Assembly (NCBI RefSeq): GCF_000005505.3
Contig: NC_016133.3
Span: forward strand, 35,612,737-35,676,736
Origin: Brachypodium distachyon
Lineage: Eukaryota > Streptophyta > Magnoliopsida > Poales > Poaceae
DNA length: 64,000 nucleotides
Reading direction: 5' to 3'
The notes under the pieces are model-generated. The model made no database searches and was not told where the DNA came from. It saw only the letters and a program-made list of their open reading frames with translations. The position numbers and the translations under genes are program-made. Position 1 is the first letter of the stretch; each line of letters begins with the position of its first letter. Shown here piece by piece: positions 50,871 through 62,832 of this stretch.

Positions 50871-53800
50871 TATATAGTACAGTTGATAAGATTGGTTGGT
50901 GCAAGGCTTAGCAGGGGCTTAGTTAGATGGGATCAGACTTAAGAGTGTCCTTTCCTCCCCCTCACTCTCTAACTTCCACTCCATCATTAGAAAAGAACAT
51001 ATGTAAGCCCTTTACTTAAACATGATGATTAGCATCTGAGGATGCGATGCCAACATGCATGATCCAACCTTTTACCTTCCTGGTTAGGATAAACTAATCC
51101 CCCTCTCACATGGATGAGAGGCTGGAACAGTACGGATCCCATAAAATGCGGCTATTAAATCCGAAAAGGGCAAAACAATCGAAGGAAATTCCTGACAACT
51201 GGACCCGGAGAGGGGACACACCAACAACGTAACGTGCCAAGATGTCGCTCATGTGCCTTGTTGTGGCCTGGGCATATTCCTTCGTCTCCAGTCTGCAGCC
51301 AGTACCTAGCATAGATATCTTGATTTCATCCGAGCTAGCAAATAGAAACAACATGGCCCGATCAATCTGATGGCGCAAAAAATGATCAAACCTATACGGG
51401 TTTGTCGAATTTTCATCCGCGACCGTTCTTTCAAAACAATATCCATTGTCTCTGTATTTGAACCCGAATTCAGATATATCACAGGATACGAGAAGACTAA
51501 ACACCCGGACACCCCCTCTCTATCTTAAAATCTCTATATCTGTGGAGAGAAAGAGAAGCATGAAAGTGAAAACCAATGATGGATTGTTGGGATCACAAAT
51601 CACATGCATGCATGCTCGTCCGACGTGAGGAGCAACGTGTGCACGCGGCCTAGCTGTCTCTTTTGGCGACCGATTCAGATGTCTCTGCTCGTCACACACA
51701 CACACAAACATGCCAGATTCCGATGCTTCCCTCTATTTCCTTCTGAACGAAACGATCTGCTATTCCTGGCGACAAGTCGGGTACAAAAGTCCAACTTTCT
51801 AATTTTCGTTGGCCGTATATAGAATTAGCGAGCATCGTCGATTGCTCGATTTAGATATCAAAATGTATCAGCTCGGCGGCTTAAGAGAACTAGGCGTTCC
51901 CCTTCGATCAAGTTACCCGCTCCGATAGTTACACATTATTCACTGTCATGACACACAATCTGATGGGTGTGATCGATCAACACGGAAATCCACACGAAGA
52001 AAAATACCAGCTGGATTACTTACCGTCTCGGACACTTCGTCGATAATTAGGCGAGCAGCCGAGTAGGAATACTAGCTGTCACACCCTGGGCCCTGGCACG
52101 TAAGTACGTTGCACGCGGTCGCGACGGGATTTGCCGGTGGCGGCACACAGACACAGCCCACACACGAAGAGAGAAACGAGCTTGGCGTGCGGAACGCCCT
52201 AATTTGGACCGGCACGCTCTGCCTAATCGCTGGAAATCGACCCGATGCATGGCACCAGAATATCTGCCGCGGCACGCGCCTTTGATTAGCTCCGGACTCC
52301 GGAGGCTGCTTTGGTTCCTTGGTTGGCTCCGTACGGTAAAATGCATCACAGGCCACCGTATTTATTTTTTTGCGATTAATAAGGTCACCGTATTTGTGAG
52401 CAAAGTTCACTTTTTCAAAAAACAAATCTAATCTTCTAATATCTAATTAAAGTAGCAGAAATTCTACGGTCCAGATTTTATAAAAGTTATCGTAGGGACT
52501 AGATTTGTCCATCTATCTAGATTTTAACAAAAGCTACCGGTACGGACTACGCAGAGTATGAAAAGAATTCGTAATGCAATCTAATCCGTACCAATCACGA
52601 TGATACAACCTCCAAGGCAAGCACGATTGATCTCCCCTTGATCTCTCTGCCCCGGATTCAATCTGGCTCCCACCCCATTGTCGGCCATGCCGCGGGCGAC
52701 CTCGGCCACCTGCCGCTCGCTCGTTTGTGAAAAAGACACAAACCTATTATAAAGGCTCACCAGAAATACAAATCAAAACTCAAACTTTGTATCATGACCT
52801 TTTTTAAGGGAGTATCATGACTTTTGATGACATATCAAAGTAGGAGTACTCACATGGCATACATTCATTTGCGTGACATCAAATTTTGAACGACAACAAA
52901 GATTCAGGATAAAGCCGAAAATTACAAAAACAACAACTTTGAAGCTAACTTCTCTGTCTGCGTCATTTGCATCTTCACTCGGGTGACGAAATGCAGAAAA
53001 CCAAACACACAAAGGATGGAGTAAATCTCGTAGGTTTTATAGAGCAGCACACCTCAACATGTGTGGATGCTCGGGTTTCTGATGTTTTGCTTGGTCAGGC
53101 CCACCCGTGTATCGTAGCAGGTATCGCTACTGATTGTAACCCCGTTCAATGAGTAATAAAGCTCCTCTTTCCCTGCAAAAAAAAACATGTGAGAACTAAG
53201 ATGGTTCAATGTGTTGTGGCTAGGGACACACCTCTCGCAAGGCAGATTGTCAAACCGTTGAACCATCAGCGAACCGAAAGATGACAAAGATCAGGAATTT
53301 ACAAGTTACAAGATCCACAAATTTCATGGAGTAGAACCATCATAGTCACAGTAAAACGGGGTTGGATGCCGCCACCGTCAAGGACACAGAAAAACTTCAA
53401 ACTAGCGAAGGTGCCAAAATTACAGGGCAGACATTAATCAATGGTTTCCTTTGCCACTTGATGCCGAATAGTTTGCCGGAGGCGAGGAAACCTCGTAGAG
53501 ATTGGAGAGATGGCATTTTCTCCGATGGCTAGGATTTTCTTCTCCAGTGATATTGGTACCAATTGTACCAAACCATCCCAAATTAAACCCTAAACCCATG
53601 CTTGTAACAAACCCTAACCATTTTAACCGGGTATTCTTTCCAAGCCTCGCCGGTGGCCGTCATTGCCATTGCACACCCTTCATGTTTGCACCTCGATGAA
53701 TCTCAACCATCGCTAGGTTGAAGAAGTTCTATTGATCGAGATCAAGAAAGGAGGCCATCCAAAATGCTTTAAAAAATGTTACATCAACCCTACATGTTGT

Positions 53801-54015
53801 AACTAGAAAACAAAATAAATCACCCTAAGTACAGCCAGGTGCCGCTAGCTATACGTTATCGCCGCCGACAAAATCCACCTGTTCGCGGACGAGCAAGAAA
53901 TTCTCCAGCCCTTCGTTCCTTCCCCGGAGTAATCATGCCAACCAAACAGCAAATATCTTTTTCTTTCTTCAACCTTCCTTCCTCCCTTCCCCTCGCGTTT
54001 TCAACTTTCCCTCCC

Positions 54016-54022
54016 TTTATAA
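54016..54022 (+). promoter_or_regulatory. TATA box of the P-type cyclin gene
   Basis: TTTATAA lies 90 bases before the start codon in a pyrimidine-rich context (CCCTCCCTTTATAACC), a normal distance for a short leader. Confidence 0.55.
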
Positions 54023-54105
54023 CCACCTCCACCACCACTCCTCCCTCCCGCTCCCTCTCTCTCTCCGTCTCCGATCGACCGACGACTTGGCCGGCCACGA
54101 ATAAG

Positions 54106-55459
54106 ATGATGGCGGCGGGGGATCAGGAGAAGCAGGCGCCGGTGCCGCGGGTGGTGTCGATCCTGTCGGCGCTGCTGGAGCGCGTGGCGGAGCGCAACGA
54201 CGTGGTGGCGGCGGCGCCGGAGAAGGAGAAGAAGGAGGAGAAGGCGGTGTCGGCGTTCCAGGGGCTGACGAAGCCGGCTATCTCGGTGGGGGTTTACCTG
54301 GAGCGCATCTTCCGGTTCGCCGGCTGCAGCCCGTCGTGCTACGTCGTGGCCTACATCTACCTCGACCGCTTCCTCCGCCGCCGCCCCGCCCTCGCCGTCG
54401 ACTCCTTCAACGTCCACCGCCTCCTCATCACCTCCGTCCTCACCGCCGTCAAGTTCGTCGACGACATGTACGTATTCTGTACATCATACGCATCATCCAT
54501 CTATCCATCCGATCCAATTACGGCTGAATTAGCTGTGCGTGTGGTTCCGATGGATTAATTAGCAAGTTTGTTGACTCTAGCAGAAAATTTGGAGCTCATG
54601 TCTACTAGTAGTTTAATCAGTTCATAGTTGAATTCCGCTTATCTGAAGGAACAAACACAACTCTATAAGTCTATATCTACATTGATCTTGTCTCAGTTAG
54701 TGAAATTAAATCGATCGATCTGCCGACTGCCGGACAAACTAATCCAAGCACAATTGAGGCGGTTTACTGCAGCATGATCGCATAATTGAGTTTGTTAGAA
54801 TCAAATTGTTGTAGCTTGGGTTCTGATCTGATCTGACTTTGCCCCCACTTTTAAATAATCGTGACTAGAAGACGCAGCCCCAGCATGTGTGTGCCAAACC
54901 AGTAGTATTCCCAACTGGCATGGCACCAACAAAAGCCAAGCTAGCCTTGCCGTTTATAGCTGGTCACGAGAACAGCTGTCCAATTCGAGGCTGATCATGC
55001 GGCAATGCACAATTCGCCATTGTTATCCCAGCCGCTCCTCAAATCTACCTATATAGTAATTCATTATTTTCTAGTAAAAAATTAGTACTACTAGTACGTA
55101 CCTTACGAAAATCTTGATGCCAAAATGCGACAAGCTTTTGCGCGTTCTGGAAAAGAAATCTGAAAACTGAAATATTACAATGCAGATGCTACAACAACGC
55201 CTACTTCGCGAGGGTGGGAGGGATCAGCTTGATGGAGATGAACTACCTGGAAGTGGACTTCCTCTTCGGCGTCGCCTTTGACCTCAACGTCACGCCGGCC
55301 ACCTTCGACTCCTACTGCTCCGTTCTGCAGGCCGAGATGGCCTTCCTCGACCACCCGCCGCCTTCGCCGGTCGATGACGTCTCCCCCGCCTTGTTGCAGC
55401 ACCAGGACCAGGTCGACGCTGGCCGCCACCGCCACGAGCAACAGCAGCTCACTGTCTGA
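54106..55459 (+). CDS. CYCP4-1: P4-type (U-type) cyclin
   Basis: Two exons, 54106-54467 and 55186-55459, give 211 residues. The protein starts MMAAGDQEKQAPVPRVVSIL; the frame is open further upstream (to 53839), but the start is placed here because PRVVSILSALLERVAERND is the usual N-terminus of CYCP4 proteins and the TATA box lies in between. The cyclin fold covers about 50-175: AISVGVYLERIFRFAGCSPS, YLDRFL, VHRLLITSVLTAVKFVDD, and across the splice ICYNNAYFARVGGISLMEMN, then YLEVDFLFGVAFDLNVTP. The C-terminus is low complexity (His, Gln, Asp). P-type cyclins resemble yeast PHO80 and bind A-type cyclin-dependent kinases, linking nutrient state with division. The 718-bp intron shows no insertion. 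The frame is intact. Confidence 0.92.
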
Positions 55460-58400
55460 CCGATGGATCGAGCTTGCTAGCTAGCTCCTCCTTTTTTGTC
55501 ACCGTGGTGTCGTTTCTATCTTGGCTTCTTTTTTTTCCCTTTTCTTTTTTTACTGTTCTTGGTACATAGATGGTGGTTAGTTAGGACGGATCATCAAAAG
55601 ACGCATTTCGCCATTGTTGGAAGCATCAATCATGAATGGAAGCATGGATCAGATTGGGATTGTGAGAGCATTGTTAAAAGGAGATGCCTGCTTACCTGTG
55701 CGCATGTGAGTCACAGCACAGCACACACTTGCTTGCTTGCATGACTCCTGTTTGTTTCTTTCCCTCTGCTTTTTATTTTCCTGCTCCTTTTCCACTTTGT
55801 GGATCAAATTATTCGCCGAAAAGATGGATGGATTGAACGTCGTGGGATGGACTGGAGAACAACAATTGGGTCACTGCTCTGAACATGCCATGTTTCTTTC
55901 TTGATTGCCTATCTAAATCTATGCATCGCTTGCATGGTATATGCACAATTGGGACAAAATTGACCATATACCAGAATTCTAAAGAAAATGACACTCCGGG
56001 GTTCCAATGGATAGGGGCCGGAAAACTCTGATTCAATGAACACAGCAAGCTCTGCTAAATTTAGGAGCAAAAGTAGTTGAAGTGGCACTCCTTCAGTCTG
56101 AATCTGTCAGTGGGATATTCAGTCAGAAACGTCACTAGTCAGAGGAAATGACCGCTGTGGAAAGATTAAGCAGCAGCACTGTGATTTAATTTTGTCTGTT
56201 CTACCATGCATGTACAGAAGCAACAATGTTTCATCTCCAGACTTGAATTCTGTCTTGGTGTGACAGCTTGCCATGTATGCAGTTACCGCAAATAAGAAGA
56301 TCAGAGTTACTGCAGCTGTTGCTCCGGGAATACACGCAGTGCCAAATTTTACATGGGAACTCCAATACAGACAGACAAAGTAAGAAAAGAAAAAATTGCA
56401 ATGCATGCAATGCCCGAAAGGCAAGAAGCATCTTCGAGGTAAAGATGCAGGGAGATCAGGAAATGTCTGCAGGGAGATCAGGAGATGTGGTGATGATCAG
56501 GAACAGAACATCAGATGCTTTGTATATTGTGAGAGGTTGCCAGTGAAAAAATTTATACAAGGATGGATCAGAACGTGGTGTGCATGTAGAGGTAGGCCTA
56601 GTGGTGGCGCCTTTTGCGCTGTAGTAATATATAATGCCTTTGGCCTTAATGCGGCGATGAGCTGGATTAGAACATGGTTGGTCACAAGAAATCCGCCAGG
56701 ATAAGATGATACCAAGAGGAGAGGGTAGATGAGTACCTCCGTACAAGTTTGTACTGTTTATCTTGATGGGAAATTACATGCGTTGATTCTCAATTGCAGT
56801 CATATTCGTCGACTGAAATATGTAATTTAGGCAAGACTTCTACATACTCTTCAACAAATTCTTAGGCAATTGCATGGGATGTAATTTGGGAGCAGTGTGT
56901 CCCTGAGTAAAAAATAACCAGAAGATCTCCATGCATATTGTGGCAATTGCCTACAAGTATATTTCCTCTCGGTCTCTAGACGTGTATTGAGAATTGGCAT
57001 GTGGGCACTAGCTCGCTCAACCATGCATGTGATGTGCCAAGGCCAACTAGTGGCAATTGGCAATTGAACCCTGTGAATCCTTCCTATCCTACCCTACCAG
57101 ATGCATGGGGAATCTGAGGCCTAAAGAATCACAGGAACCAGACTATTTGGGGATCGACAGTGATGCATGATTCTTTGGGCATCTCTTCCTTTCTTTTCAT
57201 AAAGACTTCCATTTACTTTGGTTGTTCCCCTGTGAAATAGGGGTGGATTTTTGGTTCGGAGCTGCCTTTCCACTTTGGTACCCATGCATAAGTCGCGTGC
57301 GTTCCTCTACTGTGCATTTGTGCTACATGTTGTCATGTTCCGAAAACTCCATAAGCTTTTGTCTTTCTCACCTTCTAGATCAGTTCAAACTGATAACTTT
57401 ACCACATTTGACGGCACAATATGAGCTTGTCGGTGCATGAAACTATGTACCCCCAATTTTAAGTACCTTGTTGGGGTAGGCAATGAGAACCTTACATATC
57501 ATGAATCTGCTGTCAAGCAAGCCCTTGGACATCGTTTTGTGCAAAGACAAGTTGACTCTCGAACAGTGACATTGTGTCTATAAGCAATTAGTAGTATGTT
57601 AGCAATGGGTTTTACTATCACTGGTATCCAATAGGTCATCGACACGTGGCGTGGAAGGCATAAACACTCGCACATGTGTGTACCTTAAGCTATGCGGGGT
57701 GACCAGCTCAGTACAAGCTACAAGGTGACAAAAAGTGCCCTGTCATTTATGCTTACGGATGGCATATGTTTTCCTAAACAAATCTGCCGGCACTTACCAA
57801 TAGCACTAGTGTCCTTATTAGTGAAAGTGTCAACTGACAACTGTGACAACTAACCCTGACTCAACAGTGGGTTCTGTTCAATACTATCCTAACATTGTTG
57901 GGTAAAACGGGTTTAGTTATCCTATCACAATGCTTTTTCAATGCTAGTTGCATAAGACTTTATTAACCCTTGAGGTTCCAAATGTAAGTAGGATGCATAA
58001 ATCCAAATAATGAGGTTCCAAATGTAAGTAGGATTCATAAATCCAAATAATGTCAGGTCCGGCCATCATTGCGTCATTTTTTTTTCTAGCTTGGACCTAC
58101 AAATTTTGCAAACATATCCATCGTTGAATATGCTTCAAACTAATTACACACTAGCCCACATTTCTCTCTTGGAAGTGTAGAACATAAACATAAGACAAGT
58201 GCTAAACATGTTTGTCGCATCCACAACCTCGGTAGCTGGTGTGGAGTGTGTTTGGTAGCCAGGTGGGCTTGTGGTGTCATAGAGGTTGTCTCTTCGCGAC
58301 GGCTCTTAGGAGTTTATAACGGTTTTTCTCCGGTTTTTCGTTAATTAACTGGACATCAAAACTTCTTAATTAATGAGATGAGGTAAAGTTGTCGCCTCCA

Positions 58401-58567
58401 TTTCGAAAAAAAAACTTCGGCTCCATCATCTTTAGTGCTATTGTCTCGTTGCAGATTTGTGCACTCCTTTGTCGTCTTCCCTCTGTCCTCTTGCACCGTG
58501 GATAGAGGCGAGCTCTTTGCTTCCCCACTGGCTCCCGGGTTTTGTCTCTCACCCAAACTAACACATA
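55460..58567. other. intergenic DNA with one 40-bp duplication
   Basis: Cyclin 3' UTR followed by AT-rich DNA. No frame has family features. A 40-bp tandem repeat lies at 57971-58050. 58390-58560 holds some GC-rich sequence without a gene. Confidence 0.55.
57971..58050. repeat. 40-bp tandem duplication
   Basis: TGAGGTTCCAAATGTAAGTA plus twenty more bases occurs at 57971-58010 and 58011-58050 with a single G/T difference. Confidence 0.9.
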
Positions 58568-58799
58568 CTCATTCCATTCATAAATATAGATGTTCTACTT
58601 TTTTCCTTAAGTCAAATTTCTTAAAGTTTGAACAAGTTTAATTTTTCACCAACAGATAACTCTAAATTAGTCCATGAATTAGTCTATTAAATTCGCCATG
58701 ATATACAATTTAGATTTTAGTATGTTTATAAACTTGGTCAAACTTTATGAGGTCTGACCTGAAGACAAATGTAGAACATCTTTTCTTTAGGAACAGAGG
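58568..58799. mobile_element. Mariner/Stowaway-type MITE, 232 bp
   Basis: The left end CTCATTCCATTCATAAATAT with AGATGTTCT and the right end AGAACATCTTTTCTTTAGGA with ACAGAGG are an imperfect inverted pair of about 30 bases. TA flanks both ends (58566-58567, 58800-58801). It lies about 400 bases before the KH-domain gene. Confidence 0.7.
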
Positions 58800-59197
58800 T
58801 AGCAGCGGTTAAAAAATCTTTTGTCATTTTTCAGAATGAAAACATTTATCTTTAAATTTTTGGAGAGTAGTTTTTTTTTACGTTGAGTTTTTTTTTTGAG
58901 CGAATTTTTTTGCGTTGAGTTGGCCATCGTTGCATTGCCACTTACCTTTCTGCACCGCCACTGCGACGCCTAGACGCCCCAGCCTAACTAGGGCCCAAAC
59001 CGGAAGTAAAGCCCAGCCCACTACCAAATTTTGGCCTGCACGCGGCGCAGGCATGCGAGAGCCCGTGAGAGATGAAACCGCAAAGTGCACCCAGAGTCCC
59101 AGATCTCGTGCCCCTCCCCGTCTCCCCTTCCTCCCCCCACTTGTAAGGTCTTCACGCCTGCCGCTGCAGTCCACGCCAAACCCTAGCCGTCATCGCC

Positions 59198-62100
59198 ATG
59201 GCCGACCCCGCCGCCGCCACTACAGAGGTCGGGGCACTCGCTTCGCCTCCCCCGCCGGCCGTCGAGGAGGACGATGCGCCGGAGGAGGAGGAGGCCGTCC
59301 CGGAGGTGAAGAGGTGGCCCGGGTGGCCAGGGGACAGCGTGTTCCGGATGGTGGTACCGGTGCTGAAGGTCGGCAGCATCATCGGGAGGAAGGGAGAGCT
59401 CATCAAGCGCCTCGTCGAGGAGACCAAGGCCAGGGTCCGCGTCCTCGACGGCCCCGTCGGCGCCACCGAGCGCGTTGTGAGTACCCACGAACTTACCGCA
59501 GCGAGCGGTCGAACATGCTTAGATTTTGTTTTTATTTTTCCTGATGCGAATCCTATGTTGAGGAGTAGTTGGGAACTGTAATACCCGAAGGTCAGATTGT
59601 TTAGTTATCATGGAATTGCTGTTCTTTTTCTGTACATGTGCAACTCGTGCCAGCATGTTACCGTCGGTCGCTGGGGTCTTGGTAAATAGGTTTGGTGGTT
59701 GTTGTGCTTTGACATAAGTTCACTATGAGATTAATTGTGCCAGCAGCGGTGGGAGTGTCTGAATTTTCATGCATCTGACGCGTTAGGCTTTTGTTGTGCT
59801 GAATTTTACCTACCAGGTAGGTGTGTCCTATCTTGGGGAGGTGGGGATGTGAAAAGACAGGTTGCATTCACAATGTTTTCCTGAATAGGCAGTTTGGGTT
59901 GTTTAGTGCTGTACACATAGAATTGTTTCATGTGGCTATTCCGTTTACTACAGTATAAATGGAAATTCGTTTCTTTCAGTAGATAAAGCTGAACGATGGA
60001 CTCTCTCTATGTTGTTGGTGCCCTTAGTGAATTTAAATTCGTCAGTTGGCGCCTCCATTTATTATTCTTTCATATCTGCGCACTTGTTGATAACAGTATA
60101 CCTGATGCTCTCCTTTGCATCCATTGACTAAATCATGGCTCTATGATATTCCAGGTTTTGGTGTCTGGAAAAGAAGAACCAGGCTTGGACCTGCCTCCAG
60201 CTATGGATGCTCTGATTAGAGTTTTTAAACGTGTTAATGGAATAACCGATGTAGCTGCTGACAGTACTACCCAGACAGCTGCTCCACCTGGTGTATGTGC
60301 TGCGCGATTGTTGGTTCCTGGAGCTCAAGCAATTAACCTCATTGGGAAGCAAGGTGCTTCAATTAAGGCAATCCAGGAGGGCACGGGTGCTACAATACGG
60401 GTTATATCAATAGGTAATATACTGTGGGTTGGTGCATAGTATTATTAATTCGCCATTTCTTTGGTACATCAGTTGATCATCTTGCTGTTGGATTCTTAAT
60501 CTTATATTTATCTGTTCCAAATTGATGCTCATAATTCGTAGCAAGGTTCTGTTAGTTCCTTGCTGCAGCACCAAAAAATTTCCAATACTTGATAGTATTT
60601 GGCTGGCCTTGGGAGAAAAATAATTCTTTGGAAGTCTTCCGTTAACACACTTTTTTGTATGCTACTGATGATTTTAAGAGTAGTCTGAAAATGTGTAAAG
60701 AGCTCTACTCTGATCTCTATTACTCTCTCTGTTCCATATTAAGTGACTCAAATTTGTCTAAATATGGACGTATCTATGTACTAAAATACGTCTAGATACA
60801 TGTAATATTTCGGCACTTAATATGCGCGGAGGGAGTACATGTTTCTTCTTGCATGAAAGAATGTATTTTATTCTCTTGGTCATAGAAGAGAATGGAATTG
60901 AACAAAATTTATACTAGCATAGAACATTAGAATAGAAATTCTAAATTTCTTCTTTCTAGATGTACAAAAAATATGATGCACTTTAACTCTTTGAGGACAA
61001 AAAGGGCTATGCTTTTTGTGCTATTATTTAATAGCTCAATATTCTTTTAGTTTCAATTGCATTGAAAATGTACGAAGTCGTGAATAATGATATAGACAAC
61101 TCATGGTGGGTATAAATTTATGTAGATGAGCGAGAGCGGCCTTTCTATGTAACTGACGATGAAAGGATAGTTGAGATACAGGGTGAAACAGAGAAAGTTC
61201 TAAAAGCACTGCAAGCAGTTTCTAATCATCTCCGGAAGTTTTTGGTTGACCATAGTGTACTTCCATTGTTTGAAAAAACTGTAAGCACATATTTGAACTC
61301 ATGTTATGCTTCCCCATCATATTGTTTCTAATGCTTTGTTTATATTCTTTTCTCAGAATGCCCCAGTAAGTCAGGACCGCAGTGCTGATACTTGGGCTGA
61401 CATGCCACATCATTCAATTGTTTCTACACAAGTAAACCAACAACCTGAAGTGCGTGATGAATATATACTTCCAATGAAGAGGGAGCATCTTTATCTTGAA
61501 CGGGAACCTCTGGTAGATCATAACATTCATCGCTCAGGTGTGTCACTTTATGGGCGGGATCCTGCCTTGTCAGCATTGCGACCTTCTGGAATGCATAGTG
61601 TTGGCCCTCTCCTTACACAGGTATGGCATGTCTGGATTTTACATGCATATTATTTTGTTTGGTTTAATAACACTTCGTGCTTGCTTTTTTCATCAATTGT
61701 AATGTGCATCTTTCATTCCTGTTGGATATGCATTGCATCCATTAATCTTTGAACCAATGACATGATATTTCTTTACTTCAACTGTTGCTGATAAGAACAA
61801 ATTATGCGCAGATAACTCAAACCATGCAGATCCCACTTACCTACGCGGAAGATATCATCGGAGTGAAAGGAGCAAACATTGCATACATACGAGCTAATAG
61901 TGGTGCTGTTGTCACAATTCAAGAGAGTTTGGGAAGCCCTGATGATATAACTGTTGAAATAAAGGGGACATCATCCCAGGTACAAGCCGCCCAACAGCTC
62001 ATCCAGGTAATAATTGCACACCATATCCTTTAAAATGCAACCTTCCAACACACCAAAACTCTGATAATCATGTACTCTTCCTTCAGGACTCCTTGGCTGC

Positions 62101-62278
62101 ACACAGAGAACCTGTGAGGAGCAGCTATGCAGGATTAGATCCGGTGTATAGGTCGAGCTACTCGCAGTATAGCAGCTCGGCTTATCCCTCATCATCGCTG
62201 CCATCTTATTCTAGCATGGACGGGAGCGGATATTCCTCATCAGGTCTTGGTGGTTATGGCTCCACTTATCGGTACTAG
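59198..62278 (+). CDS. three-KH-domain RNA-binding protein, PEPPER/FLK type
   Basis: Six exons, 59198-59476, 60155-60413, 61126-61280, 61357-61620, 61812-62006 and 62087-62278, give 447 residues. An acidic N-terminus leads to [17 protein letters not shown], the hallmark of the PEPPER/FLOWERING LOCUS K group. Three KH domains follow, with GxxG loops GRKG (63-66), GKQG (156-159) and GVKG (336-339). [13 protein letters not shown] closes KH2, and the C-terminus is Ser/Tyr/Gly-rich ([19 protein letters not shown]). In Arabidopsis these nuclear proteins bind RNA and affect processing of FLC, AG and related transcripts. I cannot decide between the PEP and FLK branches from sequence alone, so no symbol is given. 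Intron 2 carries a Stowaway MITE. A hAT element begins very close after the stop codon. Confidence 0.92.
60723..60835. mobile_element. Stowaway MITE, 113 bp, in intron 2 of the KH-domain gene
   Basis: Begins CTCTCTCTGTTCCATATTAA and ends CACTTAATATGCGCGGAGGGAG (last part shown), flanked by TA at 60721-60722 and 60836-60837, with core ATGGACGTATCTATG and AGATACATGTAATATTTCGG. Confidence 0.8.
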
Positions 62279-62832
62279 CTGGCATGGTTCCAAAAAGCAG
62301 TAAGCGTTAAGCGGTAGGTGAGGCCCCGATTAGAGGAACTCATGCTTAAGCGTGATTAAGCGTGTTTGTACGGACATTGTACGGACAGCTCAAAATGAAT
62401 ATTTTCTGGCACATATAATCCTAAATTCTATATGTTTTTCTATCATAAATCCTAAGCATGTAATCTAGGAAGAAATAATGTCGATCGATACCTTGATATG
62501 TGCCGGTTTTGTTCCTTTTTGTTGATCTCCAAGTCCTTTCTCCAAGAGCTACATGCAGATAGAACATAAATATTAGCAAGCAAAGTAGCAAATAGCAAAA
62601 TAGTCAAATACCGAAATAACTAGCTTTGCAAATATGAATTATAAGACCCACACAACATATGTACGCATTGCAAGACATAAAAGGTTCAAAGTTCCATAGT
62701 GGCAATGTGGCAAAGATGCGAAGTCCCAAACTCCCACACAACATAACAAAACATAAAACACACATGACATGAATGAGTAATGATAATCGAAACTTGAAAG
62801 ATGGATAGCATTATGCCATCATCTCTCTATGC
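62279..62832. other. 3' end of the KH gene transcript and terminal region of the hAT element
   Basis: Within 25 bases of the KH stop codon the sequence changes to CAGTAAGCGTTAAGCGGTAG, followed by TTAAGCGTGATTAAGCGTG. This is the AAGCG-rich terminus style of plant hAT elements. The native 3' UTR of the KH gene is therefore probably displaced, and polyadenylation would use element sequence. From 62400 the DNA is AT-rich. Confidence 0.5.

Larger units (their letters stand above)
48818..53838. other. 5-kb gene-poor region with MITEs
   Basis: I find no supported gene in this stretch. It contains the elements at 49473-49568, 49743-49909 and 50771-50870. Short open frames (for example 51106-51504 minus, 52047-52425 minus) have no family features. 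The poly-purine/AT composition is that of ordinary intergenic DNA. Confidence 0.55.

Noticed and set aside
51106..51504. 132-codon minus frame in the gene-poor region
   Set aside because: Low-similarity composition with overlapping frames in other phases and no splice or promoter context.
53839..54105. N-terminal extension of the cyclin frame
   Set aside because: It would read through the TATA box and leader; the family N-terminus begins at 54106.
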